From positions 816,001-880,000 of the forward strand of contig JAIUJO010000091.1 of NCBI GenBank assembly GCA_023846275.1: a stretch of DNA of 64,000 nucleotides. Reading direction: 5' to 3'. Of the stretch, positions 1-9,289 are shown in pieces. The position numbers were made by a program, and so were the translations under genes. The notes under the pieces were generated by a model that saw nothing but the letters and a program-made list of their open reading frames with translations, ran no database searches and had not been told where the DNA came from. Source of the stretch: Vanilla planifolia (lineage: Eukaryota; Streptophyta; Magnoliopsida; Asparagales; Orchidaceae). Within the stretch, counting starts at the first letter, position 1. Each line of letters opens with the position of its first letter.

Positions 1-619
1 CACTACCTGACCTTTAACCTAGAGGATCATCTAATACAATCATTATAATTATATCAATACAATCATATATTTTACCTTAATTACATCATACAAAGTCAAT
101 ACCCATATTCCCTTCGTATAGTGAACCTAACAACTCAACACATTGCACAAGTACAACACTCATATCGTCCTTATGTGATGAACTCGATATCCCAACCTAT
201 CACTTAAATTCTTCTCATACTAGTACAACCCCAAATTTTGTTAAATATGATTGACTCATGCCATCTTTCATTATAGAATTTTGATCACTTATTATTTATG
301 GTTTTAAACTAATCATATCATATAATGTAGATCAACATACACATTCAATACACATTAATAACCAATACCTCTTATTCTTTGTCTCTTGAGTTCACTTCAA
401 ATCACCATCAATTTATTTCATACTACATCATAATCAATTTAAACCCAATTCTTACACAACCCATATTATATTTTTAATTTGCATAAATCGAAGTTAATTT
501 AATAAAAAAATCAATTTAAATACTTAAATTCTTCTTAGTTACTTATTTTTCTTTCTTATTTTCTTGTTGTAGTCTTTCTTCTTCTCTACTTACTTTTTAT
601 CTCTTCCTCGACCTACAAC
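1..619. other. AT-rich intergenic DNA
   Basis: Low-complexity AT-rich sequence with many short C/T runs. I see no exon, RNA gene or transposon end. Confidence 0.5.
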
Positions 620-967
620 ATGGCTTTTTCAAAAGTTTCACAACTCCTTTCTTATAATTTTCTCTCTATACCCAAGTGTCTTCTTCACTCTTTCTCCTTT
701 GTTAAATGAAAATTGTAGCATAGTAATTATGCCCTTCTCAAATTTGTAAACTCTATTGGCGACATCCTCCTAATGGTTCTTGATGATGCTACTCAGCTCT
801 TCGATAACCTTCACACACTCAAGTTCTCAACCACCTTCACTCGTATAGACTCCAACCCAAATTCTCTTCCATCGGATTTTATGAGCCTGTTAAAGGCCAT
901 CATTATTAATTCCTTAATTGATTTGATTATGGAAAAACATGTAGGTGATTTGATTAAGTGCATATAA
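620..967 (+). other. Possible gene remnant (two short open stretches)
   Basis: Two short open stretches lie close together. One at 620-709 starts MAFSKVSQLL and reads 29 residues. The other at 773-967 starts MVLDDATQLFDNLHTLKF and reads 64 residues. The second has some resemblance to the N-terminal part of plant pentatricopeptide-repeat proteins (the pattern 'D-A-x-x-L-F'), but no complete 35-residue repeat is visible and the stretch ends in AT-rich DNA. This may be the decayed 5' end of such a gene or chance. I do not claim a function. Confidence 0.2.
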
Positions 968-1319
968 AAATAAAAAAAATAATTCATTTATTTAATAAAT
1001 TATGTTACATTTATTTCAACCAAATATTTATCATTGAAATACACTTCTACCATAGTGTCAAATGCCATAAGAAGCTAGCATAAAACTATAATCATAGAAA
1101 TTAATATTTTATCACTCCAATATTTTATTACCTATAAATCTATCTTTTATCAAGCTAATTATAATTATTCTAAAATTCTTACAATCATAAATCTAGCTTA
1201 GCATAATTTACTTTTTGTTATTTATTATTCTACTCTCTACAAATTTATTTTAATCGAACACAAAATTTCAAATATTATAAATCTATAATAAACAATATTT
1301 TAGAAATTATAATGAAACT
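968..1319. other. AT-rich spacer
   Basis: AT-rich sequence. Nothing recognised. Confidence 0.5.
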
Positions 1320-1880
1320 TATTACATAAGAGGAAGGCCCTGCAACTTATGGAGAAGCCAAGAGGGAAGAGAAAGACCATCAAGTGAGAAAGAGGAGTAA
1401 AGAAAAGGTAACTATTAGGAGACTCTCCATTAGAAGAGAAGAGACTATGACAAAGAAAGGGGGAAGCATCAAGTGAAAACAAAAAAAGAGAGACATTATA
1501 GCAAAAAGAATAAAAGAAAGAAAAAAGGAAACATAATAACATGTATGCATTAGGAGCATATGGGAGCAAGGAAGAGTGTTGACCAAAAGGAAAAAAAATT
1601 AAAATGTAAAAAAATAGAGGAGAGGGAGAGAGAGAAGAGAGTGAAGTATTATAGCAAAGTTTTGTGAAAAAGGAGAGGCATTTTGAGAAATTTTTGGTGC
1701 AAGTGGAGAAAAATGGAATTCTGTGAAAATGTTTGAGAAACAAACTAAGGAGCCAAGATAAAAGCAAAGTAAAAGCAAAAAATAAATATTTGTTATGTTA
1801 TCATACAAGAGAGACAAAAGAAAGAGAGATAAATTAAATACTTGGATAAAGGGGAGGATTTTGAAAAAAAATCCCATAGC
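1320..1880 (+). other. Purine-rich tract, about 560 bp
   Basis: The + strand is almost entirely A and G, with repeated gaga, aagaaag and ggagag motifs, so strand asymmetry is strong. The long open frames on the - strand here are rich in Phe, Leu and Ser because TTT/CTT/TCT triplets give few stops. I do not regard them as genes. Tracts like this occur in leader regions of some plant LTR elements and as simple decayed GA repeats; neither is proven here. Confidence 0.55.
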
Positions 1881-4330
1881 AACTAGTCAATCAATGAAGA
1901 TAATGAATTAAGCTTGAGAAGGCTTCATGAATACAAAACAAATTGTTTGTTGTGACTATTACATCAGAAAATTAGTCACCAATGTTGCTATCATAGGTGC
2001 ATTATTATGATATTTTGGTGGGTGTTGTTTAATTAGTTTTAGCTTGGATTTAAAAAAGAAAAAGAGTATTAATTCGCATAATTGCACATGCATTACATGT
2101 ATGATATATTACAATTAGTGACATGTTAGTAAAATATATTCTTGTTTAAGCAAATTTTTTCATGGGTGACTATTTGCTTGGATGTAAACCATGTTTGTTA
2201 GTCATAGTTGAGATTATCATGTTTTATTTCACATGTTGGTATTGACATGCTTAAAGTTTTTATAGGATGCTTCATTTGTTTTTGTAGAATGGGAGTTATA
2301 TTTATAAAAAATTAAGACATCTTCATTAAAATAATTATGAAATTGCAAAAGAATTATTATGAGATTCCTCACAAAGAAAAACAAATCATATATGAAAATT
2401 ACTCAAGGGCGTTACTTAGGTCAAACAGGACCTTTGAAGCATGCATCCTAAATTTTATATGAGATTCCTTAAAATAAAAATGTAAATTTTCATGAGAAAT
2501 TGATTAATGAGTGCTGCTATAATAAAATGAAGCTCATGAGAGTGCACTTTTAGTTTGTTGTTCCATCACAAGGTGTTGCTAAGGCTCCATGGAATTTTAA
2601 ACTTAAGGTCAAGAGATCATTGATGATTTAGGAAAAAGATAAATTAATCCTTTGAAATATTAAAATTAACAAAGGGATACTATTTCATTACATACAATGA
2701 GAGCATTTCTTTACTATGTTTGTTTATGTTAATAATTTTAATATTTTGTAAATACAATAATAGTTTACTTGACCTAACATGTGGCATGAGCCAAAGATGT
2801 ATGCTATATAGTTTTTGTTTAATAAGCTAATGTCATGTGTTTAGTTTTTTTTTGTGTTAATAATTTTTGGTAAAATCTTAAGCACTTTCATGACACTTCA
2901 CGGGATAAGTAAGAGGTCATGGATTTTCTTGCATTTAATTTGTCTTAGAATTCTTGTATTAGGAAAGTTTTATTAATGTATAACACTATTATGAAAACAT
3001 GGACATGGGTCATATTTTAATACTTATATTTTATTTATATTGCAATAATTGTTGTGCAAACACAAATTTAAAAAAAACATATAACTTTTATTTGGTCTTA
3101 ATTGGAATTTAAACCTAACTCATGTGATTGGATTTAAAAAAAACAATGATTTGACAAGTTGGTAATGCTATGGTGGACCGCCAATACATCTTATAAATGC
3201 ACTTATGATGCACAATATTGCTTATCTCTATTTCTCTTTGTAGTGGTCGCACCAAAGATTTGATCTTGAAATTTATATCAATCTTCTACTTTCCAAGTTA
3301 TAGTAGTTGTTATAGTATTTCCTCTAAATTTTAGATCTCTCTTGTGATTCCTTTATTTGGCTATCCCAAATGCTTGAATAACACCTCCTCTTACCCTCCT
3401 TTCTCTAAACTCTCAGACAAAGCAAATTGCATTCTAATTTTTTAAAACAACTTCTTGGTTGCAATTTCTCTCCCTATCACTTATCAACTGTCCAACTCCC
3501 TCTAAATAGTCAGGTCCCTCCAAAGAACACCATGCCACTCTGTCACTTAGAATTTGAAAGTTTGTCATTGACTTAAATCGTTAACAAATGGGTTTCTTCT
3601 ACAGGTTCTTGCATTAGGTTTTAGGGTAATTAAGAATTTTTAGAAGTTTAGGAATTAATTAAATTCTTATTTAAATCAAACTAAAAAATTTATAATATTC
3701 CATATAATTTACAATCGATTAAGTCTCTTAAATTTATCATAGCTATTATTATGGATAAGTTTTAGAAAGTCTTGTTAAATTTTGATAAACGTTAGCTAAG
3801 ACATTATAAAATAATAAGATAATCAAAGCCAATAAGATAGTAAAGCATATAACAACTTTTTTCCTTAAATACAAAAAAGTAATGAAACTTTTTACGTATC
3901 AACAATTTTAATCAAGTCAAACAATCTTATAAAATATATTAACTATTAATTTTAATTGCGCTTAAACAATATTTAAAAATACTTATTTCTTTTCAAATCC
4001 TTGTATGGTAATTATAACTTTTCAAAAAAAGTTGTAAAAAAAGTAAAACACACAGGCACATTAAGCAAAAGGCATAAAAATAGAGTTACTATTGAAATCA
4101 TATGAGCACATTGATTACTTCATTATAGTACATTTATTTTTTCTCAAAATATTTTTTGCATATATATGTATAGGCCATTGTTGTTTCTCGAGTAAAGATG
4201 CATTTGTTTTCTATTGAGTGATTTGATTCATTTATCTACCATCTTGTATCACGGAAACTATATGATTGAACTCTTCCTACTTCCCAGGGAAAATAGCCCT
4301 CAAGACAAGGTACGAGAAGCACACTGAAAG
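1881..4330. other. AT-rich intergenic DNA
   Basis: No exon-like frame, RNA gene or repeat boundary was found in this stretch. It is AT-rich, with many homopolymer A and T runs. Confidence 0.5.
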
Positions 4331-4559
4331 GTGATGGTTGCGAACCATCTAGAGACAGGCGGCAGCCATTATCTGGCCAAAGATGTGTTGCTTGGGAAGA
4401 CAAAGGCAAGTGGTTCTACCTTTTGATCACCCTTTCCCAAACTCAACCATTGCCCAGTCTATTGCGTCAAGACATAGAACATCCTTGTTAGAATTCTATA
4501 GTGATGGCTTCTCTCCAACTCTTTCTTTGCTCCCATCTTCTGATCTTGGAGAATCTTGA
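4331..4559 (+). pseudogene. Unrecognised protein-coding fragment with one frameshift
   Basis: Base composition rises here and one frame reads as ordinary protein. From 4331 it begins VMVANHLETGGSHYLAKDVL. A one-base shift in a run of T near 4421-4424 carries it into a second stretch that includes STIAQSIASRHRTSLLEFYS and ends with TGA at 4557-4559. The amino-acid mix is balanced and unlike the AT-rich shadows around it, so I think it is a real exon remnant. I do not recognise the family. It lies at the left edge of the gene-fragment island, on the opposite strand from the tetraspanin and kinesin fragments. Confidence 0.4.
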
Positions 4560-5184
4560 TGAAGATTTATTTTGTCTGTTTCTTTGTAGTTCTTTAAAAC
4601 TATCAAACTACGTGGGATAAGGGCCAGTTGAAAGCTACGCGGTGAAGAATGTTTGATCAGATGCAGAAACAACCAACTCATAGAAATTCTAGCTTTGCCT
4701 TATAGAATAAAAGCAGTCACGGATGGCAGTTTTCCAAAATCTCTTGCATTGTAGAATATTGGTTTATCTTCATGCATGGTTCAATTTAAGAAAAATCTCA
4801 GAAATTATGTGACAATAATGGGATAAAATAATCACTAAAAAAACCACAAAATAATGTAGACTATCAACTAAAAAATCTTAAAAATCTGCATCATATAATG
4901 ATCTTCATCTTCCTTTTCTTCTTTTCAACTGATTACAAAGAAATTTGCCCTAGCAAATGTAGATGCCACAACATCACCCTATAATCAAAGCATGTTTTCA
5001 TTGTTATGATTCTATGCTTTTCAAGGTTTACCTGAGAGCTGTCTGGAATAGAGGATAGACGACCCCAGCGCTCAGGATCCCATAGAATTGAACTATTAAA
5101 GGCAAAACCTAAAATGTTAATTCTTGCTGTTGATTCACTTTGTCTTCCATCGCTTGATTATGCCCCAAAAGGTGCCCTTCTTGA
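4560..5184. other. Spacer between two coding-like fragments
   Basis: Mixed composition. No exon could be supported. Short purine/pyrimidine patches only. Confidence 0.4.
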
Positions 5185-5382
5185 CATCACAGTGCCATTG
5201 CTGAGGTCCTTCAGTTCCTAGCCGGCAACCTTCGTCGAACGACACATTGGCCCCTCGACGAAAACCCTTTTCTGTTTGCAGAGACCATTGCTATCGACTA
5301 TGCCCCAAATATCCCAAAACATTATGAAAACGTCATTTTAACAAACACTTCAACGGAAACACTCGGAACATTAGCTCGGTAG
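5185..5382 (+). pseudogene. Unrecognised exon-like fragment, 65 codons
   Basis: An open frame from 5185 to a TAG at 5380-5382 reads as balanced protein. It includes AIAEVLQFLAGNLRRTTHWP and, a few residues later, FAETIAIDYAPNIPKHYENV. There is no start codon; a splice acceptor (CACAG) lies just inside the 5' end, so this is probably an internal or terminal exon. The composition contrasts with the AT-rich DNA that follows. I do not recognise the family. It is a second foreign-looking piece in the fragment island, next to the tetraspanin and kinesin pieces. Confidence 0.4.
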
Positions 5383-6141
5383 ATGACGTTGACTTTTTTG
5401 CTCATTAGTCAATGAAAAGCTTTTCAATTAATCAACCTTAGTTGTTAGCCAGTTAATTTTTTAACAAAGTTATAACCTAATTTAGGCCCAATTTCATAAC
5501 TATTATTCAAATTTTATTTCAAACATTTTTCTTTGTCAAACTTATTTTAATATTCAGATTATGTTTTATAGTGAGCTTAGAAAAATGTGTTTTAAAAGAA
5601 ATTTCCTAAAATTATTTTTTTTTGAACAGTTTTATATTTGTAAAAATATATATTTTCTTTGTAAGGAATCCGAGTTAAAAAAATAAACAAATAAATGCAA
5701 TTTTGAAAATCTATTTACTATCATTACCCAAAAGGATGAGTGCTCGACTTCCCGAATCGAGTGTGGTAGCTGTTGAAGGAGCTGGCGAAGTGCACGATTC
5801 TGCTCAGTTGATGTTGTTTGACGTGGGCCAGCGCCAAGATTCTGCTGATGATGTGCCTCCGTACCTGCATCCGTGAAGTTCTACCCATATGTGACGTGGC
5901 TGTAGATCACGCTGGTCCACCTCAGCAACCTCGCGGTGGTCGGCGCGAAGGAAAGGGCCCCGACGACAATCCACAGCAACGACGGAGGCACCATTCTTAG
6001 TGTCTGCGCCAACCTTTGCAAGAAGGCAGCAGAAAATAAATTTATATTTTTTAAAAATGTAAACTTATTAAAAAGTTAAAAAAATTAAAACCATTTTATA
6101 ATAATTATTATTCTTTTGAAATAGTATTCTTTAATATCATT
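5383..6141. other. AT-rich spacer with a GC-rich pocket
   Basis: AT-rich except for a sharply bounded GC-rich pocket at about 5737-6010. The pocket has an open frame on + from 5738 (starts MSARLPESSVVAVEG, about 46 codons) and another on + at 5818-6000. Neither resembles a family I know. A further gene scrap is likely, given the neighbours, but unproven. Confidence 0.35.
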
Positions 6142-6459
6142 TTAAAATACTATTTTTTTATTATTTAATAGCGTCCCATTGTCCATCCACTTGTTCTTTC
6201 TGAAGCCGCACGCAAAGGCGTAAACCACCACAAGGACAATTAGGATCACGATGTTGATGATCGACACCTTCCTCCAGCTACGCCATAGCGTTGCCAAGAT
6301 GGCCGCCTTGCACGAGTCGCTCCGGTAACACAACTGCTGCTGATCATTGCTCCATCGGCTGCAATCGACATCGTTCACTGCCATCCCCGCATCAGGGCTC
6401 CACAGAGTCTCATTGACGTTGATGTATCTGCATGACATTGGTGCCTTGCAACACCCAGA
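6142..6459 (-). pseudogene. Tetraspanin, last exon only (C-terminal half)
   Basis: Plant tetraspanins are plasma-membrane proteins with four membrane helices that build membrane microdomains. This exon codes for about 105 residues. Reading on the - strand it starts after a pyrimidine-rich tract ending CTAG (acceptor at 6460-6461) with SGCCKAPMSC, the plant tetraspanin CC-K-P-P-x-C motif. Next comes the rest of the large extracellular loop with its conserved cysteines (DVDCSRWSNDQQQLCY and DSCKA), then transmembrane helix 4 (about VSIINIVILIVLVVVY), a short basic cytoplasmic tail and a stop at 6142-6144. The frame is intact, but the exon with helices 1-3 is absent: about 20 bp upstream the sequence switches to gene X. 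It is therefore a fragment cut within its intron, not a working gene. Confidence 0.85.
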
Positions 6460-6480
6460 CTAGAACAAAAACATTTATTG

Positions 6481-7150
6481 AGCTTTGAAGTTTTGAAAGC
6501 CAGACTTCATCGATGCCCAGTTTGAGGTGATGCCAGAGTCAGAAGCCATCATCATACCATCTGAAGAGTTTTCTGGATTAAGCAATGAGATTGAAGCAGA
6601 TGGCACATCCTTCTCCTTTGCTGCTGTTGAGGCAAATGAAGATTGGTGGCCAAGTTTTTCTCTTAGTGCTGCATATTTACTGGCAATAGCCTCTTTGCTG
6701 GTACTGCCACATATTTTGGTTCCTTCTTTTGAATCATTAAATTATGGGTGTCATCTTCCTTAGACAAACCATTCGTCTCAGTAGCACTTTTATCCTATGC
6801 CACATCAAGTACATAATAATCAGGGGATTTCCAAGTCAACAATAGATATCATCTGGCCAAATTCATATATGAACATGCATTCACAATAGAAAATGAAGAA
6901 AGGAGAAGGGGAGGCACTGAGAACAACAACATTTCCACATCAAAGAGAAGGCTATTTCGAAGAGAAAGATGAAGTACGGGGTGTTGCCTTTCCCTCTAGC
7001 CATTATGGCATGGAGGATAAAGACAGAATAGACTCTCTCGGCATTGGATCATGAGCAATGGCTGGTAATCGAACTGTAGCGGAAGGGAACGCAATAGGAT
7101 CTAGGCTCAGGGAGGGGAGAAGAATAAGCCGCCACGGCCATGCGAGGACC
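6481..7150 (-). pseudogene. Gene X 5' fragment, copy A (unrecognised protein)
   Basis: On the - strand, downstream of the kinesin exon 3 junction, comes a GC-richer stretch with a possible start ATG near 7004 (reads MARGKGNTPYF), then an intron-like T-rich segment ending in an acceptor (GGCATAG near 6805). A coding-like part follows: ATETNGLSKEDDTHN, then after a frameshift TSKEAIASKYAALREKLGHQ, AKEKDVPSASISLLNPENSS and SGITSNWASMKSGFQNFK. The frame stops at the edge of the unit. The protein reads as a hydrophilic, serine-rich region of a conserved plant protein. I cannot name it with confidence. Confidence 0.45.
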
Positions 7151-7487
7151 ATGCGTATTAGCTCACAAAATGACTTCATTGTAAGGCTATGGATCTCCTC
7201 AAAGCCCTGAACAAAAATAAAATGGTATGGAGCACTTGAATCAAGATGTGCATTCATATCCATAGAAAAATGTATGCATAGAAGAATATGCATAATGTAA
7301 TAAATACGAAAGAAAAGGAACCTCAATGAGCTGGGTTTTCCCACTATGTCAGGCACCAAAAGAAATAAAGCAAGAGTAGTTTCCATCAAGAATGCCCTGA
7401 AGTAGAGGTTTAACCTCCTGAATGAAGAGTTTGGTTACATTCTCAACTTGTTCATAACAGCCATCTAATGTGTAAGTATCCCTCCGA
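7151..7487 (-). pseudogene. KIN-10 kinesin fragment A (exon 2 and part of exon 3)
   Basis: Exon 2 occupies 7487-7322 and begins after a CCAG acceptor. It reads SRRDTYTLDGCYEQVENVTK, then LFIQEVKPLLQGILDGNYSC, and reaches the nucleotide-binding P-loop as F-G-A-stop-H-S-G-K-T. The TGA sits where the fuller copy at 32.6 kb has CGA (Arg). A 115-bp intron follows, then exon 3 from 7206 (GFEEIHSLTMKSFCELI), which is cut off near 7150 and replaced by gene X sequence. Exon 1 is missing because this unit arose by tandem duplication. Kinesins are microtubule motors; with a stop in the P-loop and no rest of the motor, this copy cannot function. Confidence 0.8.
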
Positions 7488-7558
7488 CTGGTAGAAACCA
7501 TATAATAAATGAATACACAGAAAAAAAACATTCAATGAAATGCTTAAAAAAATTTAAT

Positions 7559-8637
7559 GAGCTTTGAAGTTTTGAAAGCAGACTTCATCGATGCCTAGTT
7601 TGAGGTGATGCCAGAGACAGAAGCAATCATCATACCATTTAAGGAATTTTCTAGACTAAGCAATGAGATTGAAGCAGGTGGCACGTCCTTCTCCTTCGCT
7701 GCTGTGGAGGCAAATGAAGATTGGTGGCCATGTTTTTCTCTGACTGTTGCATACTTACTGGCTATAGCCTCTTTGCTGGTACTGCCACGTATTTGGGTTC
7801 CTTCTTTTGAATCATTAAATTATGGGTGTCATCTTCCTTAGACAAACCTTTCGTCTCAGTAGCACTTTTATCCTATGCAACATCTAGTACATAATAATCA
7901 GGGGATTTCCAAGTCCACAATAGTTATCATCTGGCCAAATTCATATATGTACATGCATTCAAAATAAAAAATGAAGAAAGGAGGAGAAGGGGAGGTACTG
8001 AGAACAACAACATTTCCACAGGAAAGAGAAGGCTTCTTCGAAGAGAAAGATGAAGTACGGGGAGTTGCCTTTGCCTCTAGCCATTATAGCATGGAAGATA
8101 AAGGCAGAATAGACTCTCTCAGCATCAGATCATGAGCAACAGCTGGTAACCGAACAGCGGCAGAGGGGAACGCAACAGGAGCTAGGCTCAGGGAGGGGAG
8201 AAGAATAGGCCCCCCGGCCAAGCGAGGACCATGCGAATTAGCTCACAAAATGACTTCATTGCGAGGCTAGGGATCACCTCAGAGCCCTGAACAAAAATAA
8301 AATGTTATAGAGCACTTGAATCAAGATGTGCATTCAGATCCATAGAAAAATGTATGCATAGAAGAATATGCATAATGTAATAAATACTATAGAAAAGGAA
8401 CCTCAACGAGCTGGGTTTTCCTACTATGTTAGGCACCAAAAGAAATAAAGCAAGAGTAGTTTACATCAAGAATGCCCTGAAGCAGAGGTTTAACCTCTTG
8501 AATGAAGAGTTCGGTTACATTCTCAACTTGTTCATAATAGCCAGCTAATGTGTAAGTATCCCTCCGACTGGTAAAAACCATATAATAAATGAATACATAG
8601 AAAAAACAATCAATGAAATGCGTAAAAAAATTGCTCA
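7559..8637. repeat. Tandem duplication, unit B
   Basis: Second copy of the 1,079-bp unit. On its right it continues into kinesin exon 1 and the kinesin promoter, so it is the unit nearer the parental arrangement. Confidence 0.9.
7560..8231 (-). pseudogene. Gene X 5' fragment, copy B (unrecognised protein)
   Basis: Same layout as copy A. It is more decayed: the stretch matching SGITSNWASMKS now reads SGITSN-stop-ASMKS. The possible start (MARGKGNS) is at about 8083. It is joined to kinesin exon 3 at about 8231, exactly as in copy A, so the chimeric junction is older than the tandem duplication. Confidence 0.45.
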
Positions 8638-9105
8638 AGGCCAATAAATACTTAAAACCTATCTCTCTTACATACTACTTATAAATTATTCAACTTCTTC
8701 AACTTGATTCAAACAAAATTATCACTAAAGAAAAATGACTAATCAGCAAGTGAAAGATTATATACAATCACACCCCCAAAACCCAAATCGAGAAACCGTA
8801 TCACTACACAGTATCTCCAGATAGAAAGATGCAATAATCCGGGATGAAGCCAAACAACCGGGGAAAACTTCAATAACGAAAAGGATTAGAAACGCCGTTT
8901 TGGGGGAGATTTACCCGTTTGTCCAGTCGTGTAAAATAATCGAAGCATGATCACCCTTGGATGTCGACAAAGAGATCTGAGAAGGATCCATGGAGAACTG
9001 CCTCTCAGATTCAGAGAAGGATCTGATGTTGGCGACAACCCAGACAACCATCTGCGGAGTGAGCTTGGACCTCGCGTGTTTTCCTATAAACCACCCGAAG
9101 TCCAT
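8232..9105 (-). pseudogene. KIN-10 kinesin fragment B (exons 1-2 and part of 3)
   Basis: Exon 1 (9105-8915) opens with ATG, preceded in frame by a stop. It contains the first beta-strand of the motor as MVVWVVANIRSFSESE, matching the kinesin V-R-V-V-A-x-I-R-P-F start, and ends DHASIILHDWTNG before a GTAAAT donor. Exon 2 (8567-8402) reads SRRDTYTLAGYYEQVENVTE and ends in the P-loop with TAA in place of the Arg codon, plus S-R-K-T instead of S-G-K-T. Exon 3 begins at 8286 and breaks off near 8232, where gene X begins. Exon 1 is still open; the rest cannot make a motor. The upstream DNA is the kinesin promoter region, shared with the copy at 33.3 kb. Confidence 0.85.
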
Positions 9106-9232
9106 GCCTTACAGCTGTTGAAGGTCGGAACTCGCCAAAGGGATAGTCGTAAGGAAATAGAAGCCTTCCATTCCATGCAGTGGAGAGAGAGGAGCGTTAG
9201 TGATTGTTGTCAGACAAATAACGTCAGAGTGG

Positions 9233-9246
9233 CACGTGTTAGGGTT
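9233..9246 (-). promoter_or_regulatory. G-box plus telo-box upstream of kinesin copy B
   Basis: CACGTG at 9233-9238 abuts TTAGGGTT at 9239-9246 (AACCCTAA on the kinesin strand), about 130 bp upstream of the exon 1 ATG. G-boxes bind bZIP/bHLH factors, and telo-boxes are common in promoters of plant genes active in dividing cells. Both motifs are kept in the paralogous copy at 33403-33416. Confidence 0.45.
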
Positions 9247-9289
9247 CCTGATTTCCAAATTGTTTAGTTGTCTGAAGTCTCGCCCAAGA

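Larger units (their letters stand above)
6480..7558. repeat. Tandem duplication, unit A
   Basis: This 1,079-bp unit is repeated immediately at 7559-8637. The shared sequence runs from the end of the gene X piece through kinesin exon 2 into the flanking intron. The two units differ by scattered substitutions and small indels, so the event is not very recent. Confidence 0.9.

Noticed and set aside
1300-1877. Three overlapping long open frames on the - strand (up to 155 codons)
   Set aside because: They arise from the purine-rich + strand, which gives TTT/CTT/TCT codons and few stops. The Phe/Leu/Ser-rich sequence resembles no protein.
6527-6763. 78-codon + frame, repeated at 7605-7841
   Set aside because: It is antisense to the gene X exon, which reads more like protein. 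The repeat simply reflects the 1,079-bp tandem duplication.
8947-9267. 106-codon + frame
   Set aside because: Antisense shadow of kinesin exon 1 and its promoter. The paralogous copy at 33.1-33.4 kb does not keep it.
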